From positions 9,909,001 to 9,973,000 of the forward strand of contig WPIO01000008.1 of assembly GCA_009760855.2 (NCBI GenBank): a stretch of 64,000 nt of DNA, read 5' to 3'. Below, piece after piece: positions 9,140-21,144 of the stretch. The first letter of the stretch is position 1. Each line of letters begins with the position of its first letter. A program made the translations under genes and the position numbers. The DNA comes from Cristatella mucedo. Lineage: Eukaryota > Bryozoa > Phylactolaemata > Cristatellidae. The notes under the pieces were generated by a model, which did no database searches, had not been told where the DNA came from, and saw only the letters and a program-made list of their open reading frames with translations.

Positions 9140-10904
9140 TGAATGAGTCCGTCGAACATTTTCTGCCGGCTGCATTGTAATGCTCCTAAATCGTCGGGCT
9201 TTCTCGTTCGGACAGCTTACCCATGCGGGCGTTGCCTTGCCAGCTAGAACACGTAGCTCGGTTTCGCGACCTTCACTCCTCTGTCGTTGGCGAACGTCGG
9301 GTTGGCGCGACGAACAGCAGCTTTAGCCATCGCACTGCCGTCTACTTCCCCGGTCAGAGGTCAAGCGGCGAAGACGAGTTCTTCCGATCGTCAATCGGTG
9401 CTTCAATTCACAGCGAGTCGACATTGACAATGCCGCCGATTTTGTTTAAGTTGACCTACACTTCGCCGTCATTCGAAAAAACTTTGCTGCCATAACCGTC
9501 TGCGGAATGCGTTTAAAGAGCTCCGGTTACTCCGAGCTCTGCAGCAGGACGCGGTCTATTGACTGGCAGCACGGCAATATAGTCAGACAGTCCCCCCCCC
9601 CTACCCGAATGCAGCGCGACCATAACTGAGCATTATTCTCGCTCCTTTCGTTGGCGGCCAGAAGTGACCCGGTGACCTGGCGATCCGGAAATCGAGGAGC
9701 CTGCACACATTGGGCGGGTGCTTGGCTACCGAGAAAATCGTGGGTGCTCAACTGTTCGTGCTTTGGATTTCCATTTTCATTAGCTTCGAATGTGCCGGCG
9801 CTTTGATGCTGAAATTAGGGCAAAGGGGCGTAGCGAGTGCGTCACGGCACTCCCCAGCTACGTGTGACGAACTGCAGCAAATGGCAGGGCTGCCAGCCAT
9901 CCACTGCATATTGGCATAGGCTACTGACTGCAGCCAATCTGAGCTCAGCCCACGGCCGGTCTCCGAAAAGTCCACATCACGGAGGTCGCCTGCTTAAAGT
10001 GCCAATGGGTATTTTAGGCTTTAAGAGTACGCTGTTCGTATGTGAGTTCCGCGCTCTATGTTTAGCAAATTTGCGCAGTCATAGTAAATGTCACGTTTGC
10101 ATAGTAGAATGTTAGTTTCACTGCCTTCCCTTGCTTTTAACACTCGGGGCGCCGCTTAAAATATTGATTGGGCGACAACCTAGGTGAAAAACAGCTTCAT
10201 ACGTATCGAAAGTTCTCCCTTTACGTCGGAAGTTGGCAGCTGTCTGCACTGGCTTCGCGCTGTGCAAGCAAGTGCTGTTTTGGCCCGAGCTAGCGCGGGA
10301 GCCATTGAAGCAGAAGGCAGGCCGTTGCTTGCTGCTCAACTCCTGCTTCGAGTAGCGGCTGCTCAGAATTCGCGATGCACAAAATGTGAGCCACATAATT
10401 GTAAGGCTTAAAGGAAAATTTCAGGATAGCTGCATTACCGAATCTTGTAATTTAAGCTTACTATAGCCGCTCCTTAGTTTCACTTTCAACTCCTCGCAGC
10501 TCTCAATGGTGAGTTGTTGGTGAGGCTTTAGCAACTCGTCAGCTTCGTCCAGGCCTCTGGGTGGCCACCTCGTCCTAAGAAATACTGACGCCGCTGAAAG
10601 TTATTTTGTTTGATTCATAAACTAAAAGGTTTTTCTCGCTGACGAGAAAAACTCATTTTTACCTGTATTTGCCTGTTGCTGCACACGGGTTCGATTCACG
10701 TTATTTTCAAGTTTAAATGACGATAATAATCTCAATAAATATATGTATCTATACTTAGCGAGAGTTCTAAGAAAATAAAATTGCTTTGTACGTTCGTCAT
10801 AAGTAATTAAAAGTAAGCATTTTGATTGCTTGGTAAGATCGTGGTAAATTATCAGCACGCTCACGTGCAGACTACGGACAATTAAAGGCTGCTAGGAGGC
10901 GCGT

Positions 10905-12250
10905 GGGTTTAAAGCCTCTTTGATACCGTTGTCAAGTTGGAAGATTTCGGGATTTCAGTCGATGGGTAAGGCCTGCTTTGGAGCATAGAAACTGAAGGCA
11001 TAGTCTCTAGTGGAGTGGAGGCTCGTTTGGGGCACAACCGAGCGACCTTAATCAGGGGAGGCTGCTTGGTTTGAAGGGAAGTCTGATTAAGAGGAATCGT
11101 AGATATATACGTCGCAGTAAGAGAATAAAGGAGAACAGTAGTGAGTGGCAGGACCGTAAAGTTGGTAGGCCGCTTGATTAAAGCGAATTTAGGTAATTGA
11201 GAATTGGTGGATTGCTGACCATTTAGATGATAGCGACCGACAAGTCTAGCTGAAGCGTTTAGCACCAGCTTGTAAGCGATTACGGTATCAGCAGAAACAC
11301 CGACCATGTAGTAGTTATGGATGTCTATACCGGATGTCTCATGTGAAGGAACCAGTGATTGGCTGTGTTATCTTATCAAAGCCAGCCCAAATTTTCACAA
11401 TATTATCGTGGTTGAAAGTAGGCGGACTTGGCCATAAACATGGTGTGATCTGGTGCATGGTCATTGTCGAACAGGACAACCAGATTTCGTGAAGCTGCTA
11501 TTTAAAATATGCTGGCTGAGCCTGTCTTAGTTGTTGGGCTGTCCAATATCTGTTAAGCTGGCTGTTTAGCCATTCAATTTGAAAAATGTTTCTTGCATCA
11601 ACATGTGAACGTGCATTAATGCATGCATCGAGGAAGTGGTGAGAGTTTGACATGCTTTAAGGCTGGGAGGGATCAAGGCATAGGTGCAGCTTTTTTATCT
11701 GCAGATACATGAACGTACAAATTGTGCTACATTGCACCGGCAGCGGGAGATTACAACATTTTGAAAGCAAATGGAGCAAACATTCTCCTGGGAAAATTCT
11801 TACTTTAAATGCTTACTACTTGACCGGTCGCCATTGCCATCTACTCACTGGGATAGTGCTTAAGTCATAGTTGTGCAATTCCAGCGTTACCTAGGCGAGA
11901 CAAAGGGTACTTCAGAAGGAGTTTGTGATCAGTGACAACAAATGCTTCTCTGAGAATTAGCAGGACTAGCAGAGACGCTTCGAGTATGCATTTCTGAGAC
12001 GGTCGCTATTCACCTGCAGCATCACTGAAACTGTGGACTAATTTCTATTGTACACGATTTAGACTTACTTGCTGTTTTCGAAGTTTTTGTATTTGAGTTT
12101 AATTGGCTGGAAACTACTCATACGGATCTGCTTGCTAGGAGCAGCAATAAAGAGACTTCGCGGAAATTCCCGTGGTCTGATGTAGACTTCCTGAAGAGTC
12201 GCGTGATGACAGGCCTCGTTGTACACGGCTAGGAAAGACCTCGTACTATG
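10905..12250 (-). mobile_element. CR1-like LINE remnant (family B), inside duplication
   Basis: Reading the minus strand gives remnants of the C-terminal reverse-transcriptase region of a CR1/L2-like LINE. The best piece, near 10,909-11,307, ends in SSNLTTVSKRL, parallel to the FPNLTTFKRNLKTHLF segment of the better copy at 45,025-45,306. The 5' part (about 11,340-11,750) parallels the region around the polymerase active site of other family B copies. It is heavily mutated and is shared with duplication copy 2, so it inserted before the duplication. Confidence 0.6.
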
Positions 12251-12397
12251 AACATGTCTATTCAGTTAGTTACTAATCATGGAGTTTGGCGTACTCCCTG
12301 GGGGAACCAAGCTTCTATCCGGGCTACAGAACAGGCTGTAAAAAAAAGGAACAGCTAAGCATAGCAATGCAAAAGCAAATATGCAGTAGTAAACATG

Positions 12398-12510
12398 CAT
12401 TAATAATTAAGCACTTCATAAAGCGCCCTCAGAGAAATCAATCCCTTTCTAGGCACTTTACATTTGCTGCAAAGAGAAAGGCAATTGAATGGTGAGTAAA
12501 TTCATGGCAA
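12398..12510 (-). mobile_element. LINE family B 3' tail insertion
   Basis: This short piece (AAAGCGCCCTCAGAGAAATC ... CTTTCTAGGCACTTTACATT ... TGCTGCAAAGAGAAAGGC) equals the 3' end of LINE family B as at 44,815-44,895, on the minus strand. The orthologous place in duplication copy 2 (about 58,300) goes directly from TATGCAGTAGCAAA to the shared downstream sequence. The insertion therefore happened after the duplication, or was lost from copy 2. Confidence 0.7.
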
Positions 12511-12650
12511 TGGCAAATACCAAGCATAGCACACAGAAAGGCGCTCCGGGCCGCTCTGTAGCAACACTCCATGGTAGTAACATGCAAATAATCATGTACT
12601 GGTATGCACGCAAATTAAACATGATTCTGTTACGTAACAGTAGCTCTGGC

Positions 12651-13126
12651 GGCAGCTGTTCTTGTGGGAGTCTCACTGCCATGCATGGGCGAAAGTACGC
12701 GATAAACGATACTCTCCTCGATTACTCTCAACGGGCGTATACATGAGAGCTCGATCATTTGCTGCAGATGACGAGAAATATAGCATGCATTCGTGGTCTG
12801 AGGATGCACTGAGTCAACGGCTTAACTCTTGTCCACAGGTGAGGTATGTACATTAATGCCAAGGCGCTTAGCTAACTACAACAGCAGAAGCCGCAGGTCA
12901 ACACTACATTCCGTTCCCATAGACAGATTTCATGGTAAACTAGCCTAGCAGGGGAGGGGACGGCCCTCACGACTGGAAAGTTGTGTAGCCATTGGCTTCC
13001 CCCCCCCCCCCGCATTCTCCCCTTCTGCCTGCTCCAGCGGTACCTTGTCCAGCGGTTTGTCATTCGGGGTCTGTCAGATTGTTAGTTTTACATTAGCGAG
13101 CTCTGATGATTTAGATGGGGTGCAGG
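12651..13126. other. Host DNA, no gene supported
   Basis: Mixed sequence beyond the clear end of the segmental duplication. It contains a homopolymer C run at about 13,000-13,011. Short ORFs in several frames show no recognisable protein. Confidence 0.4.
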
Positions 13127-13531
13127 CTACGTGACAGCCACTAGCAGGAGGCGCACATCAGCTCTGCCCCTCGCGAGCAGCCAGTCGTAGATGTTGCCCA
13201 TCTTAAGGCAAAGGTGGGGCACCGCTCCCACTGTCAGGCGCTTCCCGTAGGTCACCTCCGTGCGAGCACCGATGGCCGGTCTCATGGGCTTGTCGCCGGC
13301 TGATCCCACCCTTTCATGAACCGTCCGGCTCATTATGGCCTCGTCGTCCTCGGAGTTCCACTCCACCGAGCCGATCATGGGGTCGTGCAGCTCTTCGCTC
13401 TGAACCGAAACGCTCGTTCGGTTGCTCTCCAACCCTGCAACACTGTCGCTGCTGCGCTTCGCGGCAGCGCCACTCTTTCGCTCGCGCAGCTTTGCTCGAG
13501 GGCTTTTTTGCCTGGGCCTTGCCGCTGACTG
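13127..13531 (-). CDS. Possible C-terminal host exon, unidentified
   Basis: On the minus strand one frame is open from just after a TAG at 13,532-13,534 to a TAG at 13,127. It has regular GC-rich third positions and a plausible protein (pieces: EELHDPMIGSVEWNSEDDEA, RPAIGARTEVTYGKRL, GNIYDWLLARGRADV). The acidic and Ser-rich stretch followed by a short hydrophobic end could be a cytoplasmic tail. No splice acceptor was fixed and no family was recognised. The GC-rich surroundings also hold long open frames on the other strand, so this is a weak call. Confidence 0.3.
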   Translation of the reverse strand, partial: QSAARPRQKSPRAKLRERKSGAAAKRSSDSVAGLESNRTSVSVQSEELHDPMIGSVEWNSEDDEAIMSRTVHERVGSAGDKPMRPAIGARTEVTYGKRLTVGAVPHLCLKMGNIYDWLLARGRADVRLLLVAVT

Positions 13532-13534
13532 CTA

Positions 13535-14055
13535 TCTGCGCCCTTCTTCGCCGAGACGCTCGTGTGGATGCGGCCCCCCACCTCTAAGACGCTCGCACTG
13601 CTGCGCTTGGCAAACAAGTCGTCGCTCTCACGGACACATTTCGCTGGCGCCACCGTGACGCTCTCACTGTTGTGCATCGCCTGCGCCTGGTCATAGGCTA
13701 CTATCGACTCGCCACTGACCGCCATCTCGCGGTGCTCCTCTGTACTCCGGCCGAGAGGCTTGAGCGGGTGCTCTCCACCACCAAGAAGCTCTCGACGCTG
13801 CGCCCCGAGGCCGATACGTCACGCTCTTTGGCGCCGAGATGCTCTCCGGCCTATCGCTTCGCCGCTGATCACTACCACTTCGCCACTGGAAGCCGTCACA
13901 TGCTGTTCGTCTCCGGCTGCTGCTGCTGCTGTGCACTTACTTGGTTCAGGCGCTCTTCGCCTGTTGTGGCTATTAAGTCGGAAGGGGTCCCATACTCGCT
14001 TCGTCCACCTGTATTGTCGTCAGATAGCTTCGGCAACTGAATAAGCTCCGCTCGT
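13535..14055. other. GC-rich host DNA with overlapping spurious ORFs
   Basis: Open frames exist on both strands, which is expected from the high GC content. None shows a recognisable domain. There may be an upstream exon of the minus-strand candidate at 13,127-13,531, but nothing fixes its limits. Confidence 0.35.
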
Positions 14056-14059
14056 CTGT

Positions 14060-14200
14060 CTGGCTCTTGCTGGCAGTTGACGGTGGGATCGACCACTATT
14101 CCCAGGCAGCTTGGCAAGCTAAAGATCAATGGGTGCACCTTCTCTACATCCTTATAGCGGCATAGTGAATACTAATGGGTTTCCAGAAATGAGGCCAGCT
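14060..14200 (+). repeat. SINE-like dispersed repeat
   Basis: A block containing CCCAGGCAGCTTGGCAAGCT, AAAGATCAATGG and ending in ACTAATGGGTTTCCAGAAAT then GAGGC closely matches 63,885-64,000 at the window's end. The terminal AAATGAGGC also ends the SINE-like piece at 59,840-59,980. A short interspersed element is the likely explanation; its 5' end is not defined. Confidence 0.5.
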
Positions 14201-14469
14201 CCTTGCGAGCTGTAAGGCACCAATGTGAAAACGTTTACAAAGCACACCACAATGCTCTCTGTTGCTTCGTCGTTTTCTACCACGCTCACTGTTTGCCTAC
14301 GCACCCGTGGTTATTTCTATCTAATGACATAATACGCCAAAATCTTTAACAACTTAGCTATTCTTTGCCTACATCTGATGGGCTCTTTAAGCAACCTAAA
14401 TGAATATAGCGTCTGAATAGAGATGAAGTTCTCTTGGGGCACTATATAAGTGAATTATGTATATGTAAC

Positions 14470-16650
14470 TGGACTAACTGGGATTGAAGTAGCTCTATGC
14501 ACGTCTAAAGGATATCGTGGGATCGACAAATTACCACAATCTACTCTAATTAGACTAAGATCAATCACACGTTAGCGTTTCCGAGCTCAAAGTTAGTGCT
14601 GATATTGTAATGCACGTTCAATTTTATCTGTCCACCGAATTTTATAAAAATTTCATGTCGCTTCGAGCATGCACACTTGTGCAAATGAGCTTTGACACTG
14701 GACGCCTGTACCACAATCTATTCTAGTTTCTATCAAATCCACCAAAAAGAAGCTTCGCGCGGCGCCAAAGTATGGAATATCAAATTAAGCTCCACTTACA
14801 AATTAGCCAGAAAATTTCGTGCGATTCCACTCATACGTTCTCGCGGAGTCTACTGAAATAACATCTCAGTGGCCCAGGCCAATATCGCAATCCACGGAAA
14901 TCCACGGTATTCCACCGTTCAACGAAAGAAATCCTTTTCGAAAAACTCCTCTTTTGACGGCATGACAGCACACTCTGCAATTATTTTACTTAAAAGGGTT
15001 CACTTGCATCGGCACCACCGTTCACTGCAATCGACTGCAATAACGCAGGCCAATAGCACAATCTACTTCAATCCACCAAATTCACCTCACAAAAATCGAA
15101 ACTGATTGCGCCTAACTCCAGTATTTATTGTATATTAAAGTTCACCTTGCTGTGTGCACAACTAAGTAAAATAAAAAAATTGTGCATCTTCGCACTGTGG
15201 ATATGGGCGGCAATCGCCTGAAATGACCTGGGAAACTAAGGCAATACCCTCTGTTCCACAGCAAATCATCCTCAAATCGCCATCACGAAGCTCTAATTCA
15301 CATTTGATATAGGGATAGACTCAGTTCAAAATGTACCCACAAAATTTTGCTGCGTTTCGCACACGCGTTCTCGTGCAATGAATTGCAATCGACTGTAACG
15401 GCGTCATCCCATGCCGAAATCCGCCGAAATCTGCTACAATCCGCCGCTCAGCGACCAGAAAGCGTACACGAGAAGCTCGAATTATGATTGCACGCTTCTC
15501 CACTTTTTTTTATTGTGTAGTCCCATAACTTCACTGTAATTGCCTCGACCATTCTACAGCAATGTACTGCAATCGACTACAACTGCCCGGCCCAGTACGT
15601 CAATCTACCAAAACCCGCTACAAAACGACCAGAATACGTATACTTCAAGCTCTAATATTGATTGCACGTTTCTCTAATCTTTGATTATTGTGCAATCGCA
15701 CAATTTCCCTACAATTGTCTTGACAATTCGGCAGCAATGCACTGCAATTGATTGCAATTGCCCTGGCCAATACGGCAATCGATAGCAATCTTACCCAAAA
15801 TGCCCAGAAATTGGTTTCGAAATGCTTCAATTATGAATGCATATTACAAAGCACACTAGTGAAAGACACCCTCATCATTTTAAGCAATTTCACTCCTAAA
15901 AGCTCGGGTAATGCATGGCAATTTGCGGTAACGGCTCAGCTCGAAGCCGCAATCCTTTACAGTCCATGGCTAGTCGGCCACAAATTGGCTGCAAGAAGTG
16001 CCAATTGTCATCGCATTATACATTTCTTTGTTCTAAGATTGAAATTGTAGGAATTTTAAGCTATTTTGCCCGTTAATAGTCAACCATGTATGGCAATCAA
16101 CAGCAATGACAGGAATCAATACCACAATCCTTGGCAAATCGATGAGAAATTTGCTGCACCACGCTCCAATTCTCATTCAAAGTAACGTCACACTGGCGCT
16201 CACATACTTTCAACCCTTTCAACTAGCTCTAATCGTTCAATCTTAGGCAATGCATGGCAATTGACGGCAATGGCCCAGGCAAACACGGCGATCCATTATG
16301 ATCCATCAAAAATTACTGGAAAGTGACTAGGCCAAGATCAAATATATCTTATCTGTCACGTCCCACTGTGTTTAAAGTGTAATCACTTGATTTCAACTAA
16401 TTGCGCACATACAATAGTGAGCAACGAATGGCAATCGGCAGCAATGGCCCGGGATAATGCTCCTATTTGCGGCAAATTGACGACAAATTGGTGGCGCCAA
16501 GCCCAAATGGTCACTACATATAACGTTCCGCTGCGTCTGAAGGAAAACTGGGACATTGTCAATGTGCTTTGTTAGTTAACTGTCAGCAATGTATTATGAG
16601 CAACTGTGAGCGTATCAACTTCAAAGTTCTGTCACTAACCTTTAGACCCT
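14470..16650. repeat. Degenerate ~171-bp satellite array
   Basis: A loosely conserved word of the form GCAAT-x-x-AC-x-GCAAT followed by GGCCCAGGC or similar and then CAAT-x-CA recurs near 14,875, 15,025, 15,210, 15,380, 15,560, 15,735, 15,910, 16,085, 16,250, 16,425 and 16,585, an average step of about 171 bases. A second word (AAGCTCTAATT-x-TGATTGCACG and variants) recurs midway between these. Two further weak units may lie before 14,875. Monomers are strongly diverged, so this is an old tandem array. No protein frame crosses it. Confidence 0.75.
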
Positions 16651-16783
16651 TTCATTCACCCGCCCAACATAGCTATTATAAATACTTTCTTCTGACGCTT
16701 CATATCGTACCACCCGCTCATGTAAATCAAGTCCTTCAGCTGTGTGCAAAATTGCTCTCAAATTATTTGTAGACTCCTCTAGG

Positions 16784-17215
<432 letters not shown>

Positions 17216-17319
17216 GTAAAAAGAGGCTTCTGGGGCGGTGCGCCTTATGCATGCACGTTTTGAGTTGGTTGACAGAGGAGGCGGTAGTTTTCTCTTAGGA
17301 TGCTATAACAGTTTTCAAA

Positions 17320-17465
17320 GGGATAGAAAGAGAGAGACGGGAAGAGTGAGAGTGAGAGAGCGAGAGAGGGGAAGAGTGAGAGAGAGTGAGGTAGGGGAAA
17401 AGTGAGACAAAGTGAGAGAAGGGAAGAGTGAAAGAGAGAGAGAGAGATAGAGAGAGAGAGAGATT
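17320..17465. repeat. (GA)n-rich microsatellite
   Basis: Interrupted GAGA/GTGAGA units, opposite in strand sense to the CT tract just upstream. Together the two tracts could form an imperfect inverted pair about 100 bases apart. Confidence 0.9.
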
Positions 17466-17879
17466 ATTTCTTTTAGGCGGATCTGCAGATAAGATTTTCC
17501 TGCCAGCCAAGAGCTAGCTACTCTGAGCCGAGGCTTTTTGAGACGCATCGCCAACTATCCCAGAGTTGTTGATGCTGTCATCCTGGAGTGTTTTGGATCT
17601 ACCTTTACTTGAATCCAGAAACCTTTTCACCAGGCAAAACGGGGGCAGGTGAAAAAGTCAACTTTGCGTTGCGATGAAGTCACTTCAAATGAGACTCTTT
17701 GTGTACAACCAGTAGAAAAAAGCCAGTGCAACGTCTCAGATTAATTATTATAATAATAGTTACAGATTTTTTTTATTGTGCCCTCAGATAATTTCATCTC
17801 TTTTGAGATCCTATACAAATTGTGTAAAGGAAGCATGATCTAAGGATATGTTGCAAAATACACGATATCAACAAGCATA
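17466..17879. other. Host DNA, no feature seen
   Basis: Unremarkable mixed sequence between the GA tract and the first LINE piece. There is no supported ORF and no recognised repeat. Confidence 0.4.
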
Positions 17880-18330
17880 ACATAATAATAATAATATTAC
17901 ATTTGATATTGCGCCCTCGGAGAACTCAATAACTTTTTAGGCACTCTCCATTTCCTGAAAAGAAAGCAAGATGGAATGGTTTGTAGTAGCATGCTCGATC
18001 GCAAAAAGCATTATATTTTGAGGAGTGACATGCACACGGTCAGAATGCAAATATGGTTAGTGGCAGCGCTACAGTGCCAGCATGCATAAGCATGTAAAGA
18101 ACGAATTTCGTGAACCCACTAAATGCTGTGGTAAATAGATGCAATTTAATTTCACATTTAAATGTGGTCAATTCAGGGGATATCTTGATGAGTCGGGAGT
18201 GATTTCCAGGTTTTGGGAGCATACGAACTAAAGGCACGGTCTCTAAAAGATTTGAGGTTCGTATGAGGTATAGATAAATGAATATATTCCGAAAAGCGAG
18301 AACATGGTTAGAGGTGACTTCCACAGTGTC
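17880..18330 (-). mobile_element. LINE family B, 3' end fragment
   Basis: It begins with ATAATAATAATAATATTACA and TGCGCCCTCGGAGAACTC, the complement of the family's 3' tail. It continues through the 3' untranslated region into the last codons of the ORF (minus strand, PKPGNHSRLIKISPELTTFK). It is 5'-truncated and mutated. Confidence 0.7.
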
Positions 18331-19150
18331 AACAAGTAAAGATGGTTGCATGGCAGAATGTACAGTGTCAACATGCATAAGCAGGCGAATTAAAAATCAC
18401 TATGATCCACTAAATGCGATGATAAACAGGTGTTTTTTCGCTTTTTATAAATATCAAGTCATAGGGTGTCGTGCCGTCATTCGGAAATGAGTTCCAGGCT
18501 TTAGGAGCTTACGAACTAAGGTATGGTCTACAAAGGATTTCAGATTTTTTCGAAGCATACCTATCCTATTTGAGTCCAAAAATCCAGTAGAACGCTGCAT
18601 AGCCTAGTCGGGGAATAACTTTTTTTTGTAGGCTGGAGCCAAAGAATGAAGGAGCCTAAAAATGAGTAAAAAGAACCTTGAATTCGATATGCTGCTTGAT
18701 TGAGATCCAGTGTAAGTCGGTGAGAAGTGTTGGTATGTGGGAAATGCAAGATAGGCAAGCCTCGCTGCAGAGTATTGCACTCTCTGTAAGTACCTGATTG
18801 CACATGCAAGTGGACTAGCAAGCAGTGAGTTACAGAAGTCGAGACAGAATGTCACAAATACACGGACCAGTTTAGACGTAGTACACCTGTCTAAGCAAGC
18901 CCAAATTTTTGTGCAATATTGTGTAGGTAATAGTAGCCATACTTGAATAAAAAACTGATTTGGTCTTCTAGTGAAATGGTCACGTTGGAACAGGACACCA
19001 AGATTGTGTTCACATGAAACAGTACGTATTCTGGCAGATTCTGATTTTGACCATTAGATTTTCCAATTTCTGAATCACACTTGGTTTGCCAATAACTAGT
19101 AATTTGGTTTGAGCATCATTAAATCTGTGAACGTTTGCAGCCATGTAGTG
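18331..19150 (-). mobile_element. LINE family B, second fragment with RT thumb region
   Basis: A separate minus-strand copy. The 3' untranslated words recur near 18,305-18,400. The coding remnant at 18,561-18,855 contains FCNSLLASPLACAIRYLQRV and LLHSLAPAYKKKLFPD, the segment after the reverse-transcriptase palm in CR1-like LINEs. At about 19,150 it is interrupted by a LINE family A insertion. Confidence 0.7.
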
Positions 19151-19154
19151 TAAT

Positions 19155-20247
19155 GTAATGAATCTCCGTCTGTAACTCCACAAAGCCATAAGGACTATGT
19201 GGGTGTTAAGCAGGAGAGTTTTGTATAGCACACTCACAGCCTAAGCGGCTTTCGGTACGCATTCGGTAGCCAACAGACTTCGTCTCACGCTACAAAGTGA
19301 AAGTGGGAAGCATAGCAGAGTCAGGACAGTCATTGAGGTAGTGAGTAGCATGAAAGTAGCAGTTCAGGACCGCTGAAAAGGATGAGCCATAGTCGGAAAT
19401 ATGAGAGTAGTTGTTGCGTAAGAATTGTGGAAGCGAGTCTCACAGTCTAGGACGTGCAGAGCTAAAGCTTCTGTCGCCAACGGTCTTTAAAGTGGAGGAA
19501 TGAAACAGCTGATTTATTGTCCACACAGGACCTGGGGGCACGAAGAGGCTGAAATTCGTGCAGCAGTTCAGCTAGGTATGAAATAGCCTAGCCGCGATGG
19601 GCCTTGTGGGTCAGCCTAAGTACTTTGCTCTGTATCCGTTGCTCAACCACCATCCATCCTAGCTCTTTTAGCAAAGGGGACACGTGCTCAAACCTCTGGG
19701 ACTTGAAGACTAGCCTTTCAGCCATATTTATAGCCAGCTGCAGTGGCCTAGCTGCATTATTTGTAGCCCAGCCAAAAAAGAATTACAATAATCAGGCAGA
19801 GGCAGAGCTAAGGAGCTAGTTAAATATTTTGCGAGCAACTGTGGAAGACAGCTCTTAATCTTGGATTGGGATCGGACGTGATGAGTAGCTGTAGAAGCAG
19901 TCTTCTGAATGAAGCTTTTAAAATTGAGGCAGCTGTCGAAAACGACACTTAAATTTCTAGCACGTGGTAATAGTCGCACAACAGCATCACCTATTAGAAG
20001 AGCAAAGCCTTTAAATCCAGCCTCACGCTTAGAGTGTCATATGTGCCGCAGTTAGGTTTTATCGTCATTTAGTTTTAAGAAGTTTCCCGACATCCCGGAT
20101 CTAATGTCGGCAAGGCAGGCAGTCAGTTCCTCAGTTGCTGCAGCAGATTCCGGCGGTTTGAATGACAAATTCAGCTGAGTATAGCCAGCATAAAAGTGAT
20201 ATCCTATTCCATGGGCCTTAATCACATTTCCTAGTGACTCAACCTCC
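19155..20247 (-). pseudogene. LINE family A, 5'-truncated degraded copy
   Basis: The minus strand reads like the 3' third of the intact LINE ORF at 60,758-62,956. It includes [20 protein letters not shown], where the catalytic YADD is changed to YAGY, then [20 protein letters not shown] and a terminal segment near 19,250. The 3' end shows the family's ATTACATTACA-type tail (about 19,143-19,160). Frameshifts and stops break the frame. It sits inside family B sequence, so family A jumped into family B. Confidence 0.85.
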
Positions 20248-20289
20248 AAAGGTTGTAGAGGTAGGTGCAGTAGTAACTTGTACGAGGTA

Positions 20290-21142
20290 CAGTGGTAACT
20301 TGACTTACGAGCTTAATTCGTTCCGTGGAGGAGCTTGTAACTCAAATTACTCGTATGTAAAAATCAATTTTTCCGTTGGAGGTCAGACTACTGTAAGATG
20401 CTAGCGGAGTTGGAAGAGAAAGGCTGAAATTAACACCTGAATCTTATTCGCCAATATTTTCCCTTTTCACCACTCTTTCCTCGCTTTCATCTGCAGGCAT
20501 TTTCGATAAAAACCTGTCAAGTGAGGTCTACTTCATCCTCACTTTCATAACTTTTCTGAAATAATTTAGGCAAGTATCATTAAATAGCTCTGTTACACAC
20601 TAAGTTTAAACATTTTTCCGTTTGTTTCTTGTGAATAAAGTCTAAAAGTTTCTACCACATCCCCAACATTTCCTTGATCTCAATTGTAGAGGTAACCTCC
20701 TCCGTCTCACCTATTCCTACTTCCTGCATTCCTGCAAAACCTCCAAGTGCTGCTGCTGAGTCTGTCGGAACTTCTGTCGCTGCCCTGTCCTGCCCTGCCC
20801 TGCCCTACCCTGCCCTGCCCTGCCCTGCCCTGAGCTCTGAGCAACCACACGTAGTTCCTACCTCCACCCTCTTGCTTGTATCATTGACACACTCACTTGC
20901 AATCGTATACATGAGAGCAATCCGTTGCAACCGCTTAAAGTGAACGAGTATGGCACGGAATGCCGGTAGGATGTTGCAGCGTTCACTGTGACGTTCGCTG
21001 AGGCAAATAGTGGTGGGGTATCTGAAGCTGGCTCGTAACCCAAATTTTATACATCTCAACTCAAAGCAAAGCTTTTGCCGAGATATACCCCATATCTCGA
21101 AAAACTCGTAAGTTGTGACACTATTAAGCAATTGTACCACTG
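20290..21142. mobile_element. Non-autonomous pogo/Tigger-like DNA transposon
   Basis: The left end is CAGTGGTAACTTGACTTACG and the right end is CTCGTAAGTTG ... CAATTGTACCACTG, so the termini are inverted. TA dinucleotides flank both ends (20,288-20,289 and 21,143-21,144), the target duplication of Tc1/mariner/pogo elements. The internal words about lines such as GAGCTTAATTCGTTCC and ACTCGTATGTAAAAATC are typical of this widespread repeat type. The 853-bp body has no transposase ORF and holds a short CCTGC-rich tandem tract (about 20,780-20,832). It interrupts LINE family B. Confidence 0.8.
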
Positions 21143-21144
21143 TA

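Larger units (their letters stand above)
7330..12650 (+). repeat. Segmental duplication, copy 1
   Basis: Sequence from about 7,330 to 12,650 matches about 52,285 to 58,430 in the same order and orientation. Shared landmarks include TTCGCTCGCTGATAG (7,341 and 52,292), the GPCR exon-2 start (8,882 and 53,584), AAATCGTCGGGCTTTC (9,188 and 54,848), TCTCCCTTTAC/GTCCCTTTTCG surroundings near 10,210 and 55,845, and the LINE-derived part after 10,905 and 56,520. Copy 1 differs by a deletion of nearly 1 kb inside the GPCR exon, by a LINE-tail insertion near 12,400, and by lacking a ~245-bp tandem duplication present in copy 2. Confidence 0.85.

Noticed and set aside
14470-16650. CRISPR-like array
   Set aside because: The period is far too long and the units are continuous, diverged monomers without a constant-repeat and unique-spacer structure.
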